Numbered from the stretch's first letter, positions 1-4,756 are shown. The stretch: DNA of 5,015 nucleotides from Planctomycetota bacterium (GCA_016872875.1 VGYW01000556.1:1-5015); one strand, 5' to 3'. Numbers and translations: made by a program. The notes: generated by a model from the letters alone, not told the origin.

Positions 1-128
1 GGGCAACACCACGTAGTCTCCGCTTGGACCATTGAGGATTGGAGTTTGGGGCTTGTTTGGCGCTTGGTGCTTGTGGTTTGGTGGTTCCCGCATTTCTCAC
101 CAGCCGCTGGTGAGAAATGCGGGCTAGC
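1..128 (-). repeat. REP-like dispersed repeat, copy A (hairpin plus TTGG-rich tail)
   Basis: All 128 bases are the exact reverse complement of 3609-3736. Read on the minus strand, the unit begins with GCTAG, then a hairpin with 18-bp perfect arms (CCCGCATTTCTCACCAGC, one-base centre; plus-strand 87-123), then an 86-base tail low in complexity (plus strand rich in TTGG, CTTG and TTTGG). It starts within the GCG-rich codons of the HdrA-like gene, which stays open through it. The left limit of the unit is unknown because it coincides with the window edge. Confidence 0.95.
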
Positions 129-1631
129 CGCCGCCGCGGAGGCCTGGATCACGGTCTCTGGGATGTCCTTCGGCTCGCTTGCGGCGCCGCAGGCGAAGAC
201 GCCCTCGCGGCTCGTCTCCTCGCCGGCGAACTGGGTGGTGCTCAGGAAGCCGTACTTGTTGCGAGCCAGCCCCGCGGCCTGGGCGAGGGTGGGCAAGCCC
301 TTCGGCGGCACGAGCGCCGTGGAGAGCACCACCATGTCGTAGCGTTCCTTCTTGAGCTCGCTGTCGCCGTCGAGGTAGCTCAGAAGGAGGTCGCCGCTGT
401 GGGGCGCCTGCTCGACCACCGGGAGCCGGCAGCGGCGGTAGGAGACCTTGTAATCGCTCTTCGCGCGCTCGAAGTAGCGGTCGAAGCCCTTCCCGAAGGC
501 CCGCATGTCCATGAAGTAGACATCGGTCTGGAGCTCCTTTGCGGAGTGCTCCTTGGCGACGATGGCCTCCTTTGTGGCGTGCATGCAGCAGACGGCCGAG
601 CAGTAGGGGTTGCACTCGAGGTCGCGCGAGCCGACGCACTGGATGAAGGCGATGCGCTGCGGCTCGGTGTGGTCGGAGGGGCGCACGAGGTGGCCGCGGT
701 AGGGGCCTGAGGCGCTCAGGATGCGCTCGAACTCGGGCGAGGTGACGACGTTGCGCAGCCGCCCGTAGCTGTACTCAAGGCGGTTGTCGGGGTAGTAGCG
801 GTCGTAGCCAGGCGCGGCGATGACGGCGCCGACCTCGAGCTTCACCTCTTCTTCCTTTTGCTCGAAGTCGATGGCCTTCGCGTCGCACACCGCCTCGCAG
901 GTGCGGCACTTGCCGGTCTGGAAGTAGACGCAGTGCTCCCGGTCAATCGCGGGGGTGTTGGGCACGGCCTGGGGGAAGGCGACGCTGACCACGGGGCGCG
1001 GGCCGACGCCGAGGTCGAACTCGGATGGGAGGGGCGTGACGCCGCGCTGGCAGAACTTGGCAGGGTCAATCGCGCCCGTTGGGCAGACGAAGGCGCAGGC
1101 GCCGCAGCCCATGCAGGCATCGGACTGCGCGCCGAAGGGTGGCGTGACCTCGCGCGCGATGCCGCGCTTGCCGAAGCCGATGATCGCCTTCCCCATCCGC
1201 TCGCCGCACATCCGCACGCACAGCCCGCAAAGGATGCACTTCTTGTGGGCGGGGCGTCCCTGCCCCGCGTCTTCCCGCGGGCGGATGCGCGTGCCCGTCA
1301 CCCCAAGCTCGGCGGCGACCCGCTTCACCTCAGGCGAGTCGGGGCAGCGGGCCAGGAGGAGCTCCATGACGATCTTTCTGGCCTTGACGACCCGCTCGGT
1401 GTCGGTGAGGACCTTCAGCCCCTCCTGCGCCGGGTAGACGCAGGAGGTCTGAATCCGCTTCCGCCGCCCGTCGTCGAGCTCCACCAGGCACAGGCGGCAC
1501 CCGCCGTAGGGCGGCAGCGCCTTGTGGTAGCAGAGGGTGGGGATTTTCATCCCCAGGGCCTGCGCGGCCTGGAGCACCGTGGCCCCTTCCTCCACCTGGA
1601 CGGGCCGGCCGTTTATCGTCAGAGTCACCAT
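1..1631 (-). CDS. HdrA-like iron-sulfur protein with NuoG-type N-terminus (3' partial)
   Basis: Probable electron-transfer subunit of a cytoplasmic heterodisulfide-reductase-like or NADH-linked complex. The frame is open from ATG 1631 to the window edge (543 codons, no stop). Residues 1-75 are a [2Fe-2S] plant-type/NuoG domain (C34, C45, C48, C64). Residues 132-183 hold two [4Fe-4S] motifs (C132/C135/C138/C142 and C173/C176/C179/C183). Residues 201-262 resemble the ferredoxin insertion of HdrA (PSEFDLG, FPQAVPN, then C234, C242, C245, C249). From about 263 the rear half of HdrA follows (EVGAVIAAPGYD; IQCVGSRD at 330; NPYCSAVCCMHATKEA; YFMDMRAFGKGFDRYFERA; PKDIPETVIQASAAAA at 487-502). I see no GxGxxG Rossmann segment, which HdrA normally carries before the ferredoxin insertion, so flavin binding is doubtful. 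From residue 503 on, the sequence is translated dispersed repeat, not HdrA. ATG 1631 is preferred to ATG 1637 because AGGG lies 8 nt upstream of it. The family assignment is firm; the exact partner complex is not. Confidence 0.88.
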   Translation of the reverse strand, partial: MVTLTINGRPVQVEEGATVLQAAQALGMKIPTLCYHKALPPYGGCRLCLVELDDGRRKRIQTSCVYPAQEGLKVLTDTERVVKARKIVMELLLARCPDSPEVKRVAAELGVTGTRIRPREDAGQGRPAHKKCILCGLCVRMCGERMGKAIIGFGKRGIAREVTPPFGAQSDACMGCGACAFVCPTGAIDPAKFCQRGVTPLPSEFDLGVGPRPVVSVAFPQAVPNTPAIDREHCVYFQTGKCRTCEAVCDAKAIDFEQKEEEVKLEVGAVIAAPGYDRYYPDNRLEYSYGRLRNVVTSPEFERILSASGPYRGHLVRPSDHTEPQRIAFIQCVGSRDLECNPYCSAVCCMHATKEAIVAKEHSAKELQTDVYFMDMRAFGKGFDRYFERAKSDYKVSYRRCRLPVVEQAPHSGDLLLSYLDGDSELKKERYDMVVLSTALVPPKGLPTLAQAAGLARNKYGFLSTTQFAGEETSREGVFACGAASEPKDIPETVIQASAAAASPHFSPAAGEKCGNHQTTSTKRQTSPKLQSSMVQAETTWCC

Positions 1632-1645
1632 GCTCATTTCCCTAC
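1631..1645 (-). promoter_or_regulatory. Ribosome binding site deciding the HdrA-like start
   Basis: On the minus strand GGTAGGGAAATGAGC precedes ATG 1631, placing AGGG 8 nt before it. The alternative ATG at 1637 forms an ATGA overlap with the stop of the ATPase gene but would leave only two or three bases after the purine run. Either start implies translational coupling to the upstream ATPase gene. Confidence 0.6.
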
Positions 1646-2152
1646 CGGGTTCGTAGTGCGGCCTTCAGGCCGTATCGAGTTCGTAGTGCGGCCTTCAGGC
1701 CGTATCTTCCCGCTGTCCCAGCGGTGCACCAATGCGCCATTGCGGCGGTGCTCGAGAGTGAACTGCACCCCCGGGTGCGCGCAGGCGAGCATCGCGAGGG
1801 TCCCGCGCGGGTCGCCCAGCGGCTTGAGGTCCGGGTGGCTGAGGCGAAACGTGGCTCGGACAACTGTGCCATTGCCGGGCTGGGACTGGACTTCGATGCC
1901 TCCGCCCGCCTCACGTGCGGCCTGTGCGAGGAGCGGGAGGCCCAGGCCCACCCGCTTCCCGGGCTTCGTCGTGTAGAAGGGGTCCATCGCGCGGCTCGCA
2001 GCCATCTCATCCATGCCTCGGCCGTCGTCGGCAATCTCGATCCTCAAGGCATCCTCCTGCGGCAGCTCGGCGATGCGGACCTCGATCCGCTCCGCGCCGG
2101 CCGCCAGGGCGTTCTCGGCCACGTCGAGCATGTGAAGCGACAGGTCTTCCAT
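1634..2152 (-). CDS. Stand-alone GHKL/histidine-kinase-like ATPase
   Basis: Single-domain ATP-binding protein of the histidine-kinase/anti-sigma ATPase superfamily, with no phospho-acceptor or sensor domain. Motifs: N-box HMLDVAENALAAGA (residues 7-20, key N14), G1 box DDGRGMD (42-48), F-box DPFYTTK (57-63), G2 GLGL (69-72) and GNGT (93-96), so ATP binding should be intact. Residues 106-145 (HPDLKPLGDPRGTL, then HRRNG) match the specific tail of the ATPases found beside NuoE/NuoF/[FeFe]-hydrogenase genes. That tail normally goes on past the VHRWD position (about 146); here it is replaced by two copies of the decapeptide unit IRPEGRTTN(S/P), which comes from a DNA tandem repeat. The start ATG has GGGGTGA about 4-6 nt upstream. 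It begins 39 nt after the DRTGG gene and its stop touches the HdrA-like gene. The role is probably regulatory, acting with the CBS and DRTGG proteins; the target is unknown. Confidence 0.9.
   Translation of the reverse strand: MEDLSLHMLDVAENALAAGAERIEVRIAELPQEDALRIEIADDGRGMDEMAASRAMDPFYTTKPGKRVGLGLPLLAQAAREAGGGIEVQSQPGNGTVVRATFRLSHPDLKPLGDPRGTLAMLACAHPGVQFTLEHRRNGALVHRWDSGKIRPEGRTTNSIRPEGRTTNPVGK
1649..1706 (-). repeat. Tandem 28-bp repeat (period 30) with internal hairpin, inside the ATPase gene
   Basis: Two identical 28-bp units at 1649-1676 and 1679-1706 are separated by 2 bp. Each contains CGGCCTTCAGGCCG, a 5-bp stem with a TTCA loop. The 30-bp period keeps the reading frame and adds IRPEGRTTN twice to the C-terminus of the ATPase. 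The unit looks like a dispersed intergenic element that has entered the end of the gene, just ahead of the next start codon. Confidence 0.93.
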
Positions 2153-2191
2153 GCTTCACCCCACGACCTTTCTTCCGCCCTCGCCACACCC

Positions 2192-2542
2192 TCAGCATGG
2201 GTGCAGGCCTGAAATGCCCATCCCGTGGAGCCGGCCGACGAGCTCGAAGGCCGGCAGCTTGCTCACGAGGATGGGGATGCCTTCTTCCTGGGCCTTCTGG
2301 GCCGTTTCGTCCTCGGGCGCGCGGCCCGCCACGAGGACCACCGCGGCCAGCTTCGTCAGGAGCGCCACGGCCACGATGTTGGGGTGGGCGTGCCAAGTGA
2401 CCCACACGTTGCCGGCGCGCGCGTTGGCGATGACGCTGCTGAGGAGGTCGCCGGCGTAGCCGCCCGTGACCTCGGCGTCGAGGTGCTCGGCCGCGGCCTT
2501 CACCTCGAGCTCAAGGCGTTGCGCCATCTCGCGCACCGTCAC
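2192..2542 (-). CDS. DRTGG-domain protein
   Basis: A small (116-residue) protein consisting of one DRTGG domain, a fold also found ahead of phosphotransacetylase and CBS-linked domains and thought to be a ligand-sensing or regulatory module. Recognisable signatures are EVTGGYAGDLLSSVIANA (24-41), WVTWHAHPNIVAVA (48-60), AAVVLVAGRAPEDET (66-80), and EEGIPILVSKLPAFELVGRL (86-105). The length matches free-standing members of the family, so it looks complete. The start is GTG 2542, with AAGGGG about 7 nt upstream; translation overlaps the end of the CBS-ATPase gene by 32 nt, implying coupling. Free-standing DRTGG proteins are known next to CBS-ATPase, GHKL ATPase and hydrogenase genes. Its ligand is not known, and no catalytic residues are apparent. 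Confidence 0.87.
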   Translation of the reverse strand: MTVREMAQRLELEVKAAAEHLDAEVTGGYAGDLLSSVIANARAGNVWVTWHAHPNIVAVALLTKLAAVVLVAGRAPEDETAQKAQEEGIPILVSKLPAFELVGRLHGMGISGLHPC

Positions 2543-3254
2543 TGCGTATCCCCTTCGAGGCCACGCGGGCCTCCAGACGCGTCCCCTTGCCGACCGCCGA
2601 CTCGATGTTCATCTCCGCCTCGTAGGTGATGATGGCCACCCTTCGCAGGATGACGGGGTCCACGCCGAGGCGCCCGAGGGTCTTCTTGAGCCGGCTCGCG
2701 CCCGACCCTGCCTTCTTGAAATCCTTCCCTGCCACCTGATAGTGAAAGACCAGCGTCGTCCGGTCCGCGATGATGTCCTCGAAGATGTGGCTTGCTCGAT
2801 AGCGGTGGAGTTCTTCCTCGAGGTGGCCGATTTCGAGCTTGCGCAGCAGCCCGGCGATGATGTCGCCCTTCGTGACCACGCCGACCAGCTTGCCGCCCTC
2901 ACGCTCGACCACGGGCAGGCGTCCGAAGCCGTGCCTGTCCAGGCGGCTCACCACCTGGACGAGCGGCTCGTCCTCGCACACGGCGACCACGCGGCGCGTC
3001 ATCCTGTCGGCCACCGCGGCCTCGCGTCCGCCCTCCGCCAGCCAGTTGATGAAGTCCTCGATGCTGATGATCCCCACCAGTTGCCCCTCCCGGACCACCG
3101 GCGTGCCGCTGATGCGGTGGGAGCGCAGGACCTCGCGCAGCTCGCTCATCGAAGTCTCCGGCTTCACCGTCACCACCGGCTGGGTCATGACCTCGCTCGC
3201 CTTCATCTCGTACACGAGCTCCTGTATCTTCGTCGGCCTGGCCTTCTCGGTCAT
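2511..3254 (-). CDS. CBS-pair protein with internally deleted RsbW-like ATPase domain
   Basis: First gene of the operon, 247 residues. CBS 1 is about 19-72 (ASEVMTQPVVTV, then SGTPVVREGQLVGIISIEDF); CBS 2 is about 82-138 (ADRMTRRVVAV, then GRLPVVEREGGKLVGVVTKGD). CBS pairs (Bateman modules) usually bind adenine nucleotides and report energy state. From 155 (HIFEDIIADRTTLVFHYQVAGKDF) a serine-kinase-like ATPase begins and runs to the N-box helix VAIITYEAEMNI (206-217). It then jumps straight to ESAVGKGTRLEARV (218-231), which is the last strand region of the fold. The intervening segment with the G1 and G2 boxes, roughly 60 residues in relatives, is absent without loss of frame, so ATP binding is unlikely. 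The last 16 residues overlap the DRTGG gene start. ATG 3254 has a strong Shine-Dalgarno. The neighbouring intact ATPase gene might supply the lost activity; that is speculation. Confidence 0.9.
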   Translation of the reverse strand: MTEKARPTKIQELVYEMKASEVMTQPVVTVKPETSMSELREVLRSHRISGTPVVREGQLVGIISIEDFINWLAEGGREAAVADRMTRRVVAVCEDEPLVQVVSRLDRHGFGRLPVVEREGGKLVGVVTKGDIIAGLLRKLEIGHLEEELHRYRASHIFEDIIADRTTLVFHYQVAGKDFKKAGSGASRLKKTLGRLGVDPVILRRVAIITYEAEMNIESAVGKGTRLEARVASKGIRSDGARDGATP

Positions 3255-3262
3255 CTAGCGCC

Positions 3263-3269
3263 CCTCCTT
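3263..3269 (-). promoter_or_regulatory. Strong Shine-Dalgarno of the CBS-ATPase gene
   Basis: AAGGAGG on the minus strand lies 8 nt before ATG 3254. It is the best ribosome binding site in the window and fixes the start of the first operon gene. Confidence 0.85.
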
Positions 3270-3291
3270 GGTCTCCGAGCAGCCTGGTGTA

Positions 3292-3383
3292 TTTTTCCAA
3301 ACAAACGAAACAAAAACGGGGGCGGGCGGGCGGCGAAGCCGCCGCCCTAACCCGCCCCCGTTTTGTTTCGTTGATTGGAAAAA
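3292..3383. repeat. 92-bp long imperfect hairpin in the operon leader
   Basis: The arms TTTTTCCAA (3292-3300) and TTGGAAAAA (3375-3383) close a long stem that continues through CAAACGAAACAAAAACGGGG against CCCCGTTTTGTTTCGTTG and a GC-rich core (GGCGGC/GCCGCC) with only small bulges. In both directions a GC-rich stem is followed by a T-rich run (minus strand TTTTTGTTTCGTTTG, plus strand TTTTGTTTCGTT), so it could act as a bidirectional terminator or leader attenuator. The symmetry over its whole length equally fits a small non-autonomous element. It lies 38 bp upstream of the operon's first start codon. Confidence 0.85.
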
Positions 3384-3423
3384 ACGCTGTCGCGTCACAT
3401 TTGCCCCCTCCCGTCTCGCAAGG

Positions 3424-3439
3424 TGGCACGCTGTTTGCC
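3424..3439 (+). promoter_or_regulatory. Sigma-54-type -24/-12 promoter candidate
   Basis: TGGCACGCTGTTTGCC fits the RpoN consensus TGGCACRNNNNTTGCW at every specified base except the last, with the invariant GG and GC exactly 10 nt apart. Transcription would start near 3450 and run rightward, away from the operon, into DNA with no protein gene. On the other strand AGGCAAACAGCGTGCC (3440-3425) also has GG-N10-GC but four consensus mismatches; from it a transcript would start near 3414 and lead into the operon through the 92-bp hairpin. Activator sites were not identified. Confidence 0.5.
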
Positions 3440-3440
3440 T

Positions 3441-3458
3441 TGTTGCCAATCGGCAACA
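3441..3458. promoter_or_regulatory. Operator-like inverted repeat / hairpin beside the sigma-54 site
   Basis: TGTTGCCAATCGGCAACA has 7-bp perfect arms with a 4-base centre and is followed on the plus strand by TTTT. It begins two bases after the -12 element, covering the predicted rightward start site. It may be a repressor site or a weak hairpin terminator; the sequence does not decide. Confidence 0.5.
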
Positions 3459-3608
3459 TTTTCAGCCTCTAGTGTCACCAGAGTCGCCAGTGTGTGCACC
3501 TGTGTTGTAGCCCCCTAGCCCGCCCTCTGTCGGGGCTGATTCGCCCCCTCTCTCACCTGGGTGCAACTCACGCCGCCACGGCTGACCGCCCGCTCCGCTT
3601 GCCGCTCC

Positions 3609-3736
3609 GCTAGCCCGCATTTCTCACCAGCGGCTGGTGAGAAATGCGGGAACCACCAAACCACAAGCACCAAGCGCCAAACAAGCCCCAAACTCCAATC
3701 CTCAATGGTCCAAGCGGAGACTACGTGGTGTTGCCC
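3609..3736 (+). repeat. REP-like dispersed repeat, copy B
   Basis: Exact inverted copy of 1-128. GCTAG (3609-3613) is followed by the 37-base hairpin (3614-3650, 18-bp perfect arms) and the tail (3651-3736: ACCACCAAACCACAAGCACC and similar). The match to copy A stops at 3609 on one side and at the window edge of copy A on the other, so the unit may be longer than 128 bp. Confidence 0.95.
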
Positions 3737-3756
3737 GCGACCCTGGGGGCTTGCTT

Positions 3757-3847
3757 TGGTCATTGAGCATTCCGGGCTTGGAGATTGTTTGGTGCTTGGC
3801 GTTTGGCTCTTGGGATTTCCCGCATTTCGTGAGAAATGCGGGCTAGG
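3757..3847 (-). repeat. REP-like dispersed repeat, copy C (diverged)
   Basis: The tail (TTGGTCATTGAGCATT through GGCTCTTGGGATT) aligns over its length with the copy A/B tail at roughly two thirds identity by eye, and ends in the hairpin CCCGCATTTC-GTGA-GAAATGCGGG (3819-3842) followed by CTAG (3843-3846). The hairpin equals that of copies A/B with 13 bases lost at the apex. Copy C faces copy B tail to tail, making an imperfect palindrome of about 239 bp (3609-3847), a BIME-like arrangement. Confidence 0.85.
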
Positions 3848-3949
3848 CCAGGGCCGTCGCAAGGTCTGGTGCATCGATGGTGTGCCAGGTTGAAGCTCTG
3901 CGACGGATGAAGGTCGGGGGCGGGTCGCCAGGGTGTGGCCTCTGTGCCC

Positions 3950-3978
3950 GCTCGCCCCTTCTGCCAGGGGCGAGCTAG
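3950..3978. repeat. Hairpin followed by CTAG
   Basis: GCTCGCCCC and GGGGCGAGC form a 9-bp perfect stem with an 8-base loop (3950-3975), and the last C begins CTAG (3975-3978). The placement of CTAG at the foot of the hairpin is like REP-like copies A-C although the stem sequence differs. Confidence 0.6.
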
Positions 3979-4041
3979 GCAAGGGGGTGCGGCAAGGCAG
4001 CGAGGTGCCACACTCCGGCCGGGCGCAGGCCGCAGGGGTTG

Positions 4042-4070
4042 TCTTGGCCGCTCCGCTTCCTGCTGCCGCC
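4042..4070. repeat. 29-bp inverted repeat, left arm
   Basis: TCTTGGCCGCTCCGCTTCCT and the following nine bases (GCTGCCGCC) are repeated exactly in inverted orientation at 4557-4585, about 490 bp away. Both copies lie in non-coding DNA. Confidence 0.9.
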
Positions 4071-4098
4071 CACCTTGTAACGCCAGTGCTGCGACGGG

Positions 4099-4158
4099 GC
4101 TGCCCGCCGCCTGCCCGACGCGGGACGCGGCGGCGGGGCGGGAGGGGGGGCGGGCAGC
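4099..4158. repeat. GC-rich stem (10-bp arms)
   Basis: GCTGCCCGCC (4099-4108) pairs perfectly with GGCGGGCAGC (4149-4158); the interior is almost pure G/C and could fold further. It could stall polymerases; no T-run follows, so it is not a classic terminator. Confidence 0.55.
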
Positions 4159-4166
4159 GGGCGGGT

Positions 4167-4180
4167 GCGTGTAATCTCCT
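4167..4180. repeat. 14-bp inverted repeat, left arm
   Basis: GCGTGTAATCTCCT is repeated exactly inverted at 4757-4770 (AGGAGATTACACGC). The flanks differ, so these are short remnants of a dispersed family rather than one hairpin. Confidence 0.75.
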
Positions 4181-4247
4181 TCGGTCATCCACACCGGAAC
4201 TCAGGCACTGCACCCAGTGTCGCTCAGAGTCGCGCAGACTCACTCAA

Positions 4248-4269
4248 CTGCGGATCGGTCGATCCGCAG
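4248..4269. repeat. 22-bp near-perfect palindrome
   Basis: CTGCGGATCG-GT-CGATCCGCAG has 10-bp perfect arms with a two-base centre. It is long enough to be a dimeric protein site or a compact hairpin; no neighbouring gene suggests which. Confidence 0.8.
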
Positions 4270-4438
4270 CCTCCGGCCCCAGAGTCGGCCAGTGTTTGCC
4301 AGAGTCGCTCACATTCGCGCCACACGGCCCCTTGCCCCTCCCCCCGCCTCCCTGCCGCCGCGCGAACGCCCCCACGCTCCACCATGGTGCCCTCTCCCAC
4401 AGTCTCCCCCTACCATGTGAGACGCCTGAGCGCGTGCG

Positions 4439-4504
4439 CCAGACAGTACACGCCACAACTCCAGTCCCCGACACGAGTTAGGGTCTCTCACACGTACTGT
4501 CTGG
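4439..4504. repeat. 11-bp inverted repeat pair
   Basis: CCAGACAGTAC (4439-4449) and GTACTGTCTGG (4494-4504) are exact complements with a 44-base loop. The right arm runs into the CTGG-type tandem array. Confidence 0.7.
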
Positions 4505-4536
4505 TACTGCCTGGTGCCTGTCTGGTGCCGATCTGG
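4495..4536. repeat. Imperfect tandem repeat, period 10-11
   Basis: Four consecutive units: TACTGTCTGG, TACTGCCTGG, TGCCTGTCTGG, TGCCGATCTGG. The helical-turn spacing could suit a protein-binding array or may be slippage debris. Confidence 0.65.
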
Positions 4537-4556
4537 GCGGGCAAGCGAGCAATGGA

Positions 4557-4585
4557 GGCGGCAGCAGGAAGCGGAGCGGCCAAGA
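4557..4585. repeat. 29-bp inverted repeat, right arm
   Basis: Exact reverse complement of 4042-4070. Confidence 0.9.
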
Positions 4586-4616
4586 GTCTCAGCCAACTTC
4601 ACCTCGTCGCAAGGTC

Positions 4617-4662
4617 CGCCCTGCTATTTGCAGACGTGTACACGTCTGCAAATAGCAGGGCG
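4617..4662. repeat. 46-bp perfect palindrome without loop
   Basis: Two 23-base halves (4617-4639 and 4640-4662) are exact reverse complements with no central spacer; the centre reads GTGTACAC. The left half begins CGCCCTGCTATTTGCAGAC. It sits in non-coding DNA and is not followed by a T-run. It could be a cruciform, a dimeric binding site, or a fused pair of element ends. Confidence 0.95.
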
Positions 4663-4756
4663 CAGCCAATCTCACCTCCGCACCCTACGGGAGCTGGGCC
4701 TGTCTGTTGGTGACGTGGATTTGCAAAGGCCGTTCGGATCTGGGCTTACAAAGCGT

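Noticed and set aside
117..710. Long plus-strand open frames opposite the operon (also 858-1976, 1724-2212, 2466-3350)
   Set aside because: They are antisense to well-supported domain genes, have no family motifs, and arise from GC-rich codon bias.
3295..3320. Sigma-70 promoter for the operon (TTGTTT with TACACC on the minus strand)
   Set aside because: Both hexamers are poor, and the -35 lies within the arm of the long hairpin; too weak to annotate.
1..3736. Composite transposon formed by copies A and B
   Set aside because: There is no transposase between or beside the repeats, no target-site duplication can be seen, and a contig-end explanation is simpler.
3515..4243. Minus-strand open frame of 242 codons
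   Set aside because: It runs through REP-like copies B and C, is low in complexity and shows no domain or convincing ribosome site.
4495..4536. Possible CRISPR or larger satellite array
   Set aside because: Units are only 10-11 bp, degenerate and without spacers; no direct-repeat/spacer pattern occurs anywhere in the window.
3933..4713. Overlapping plus-strand open frames of 182 codons each (3933-4481, 4165-4713)
   Set aside because: Composition is R/P/S/A/C-rich with no motif, and they cross palindromes and short repeats; treated as chance frames in non-coding DNA.
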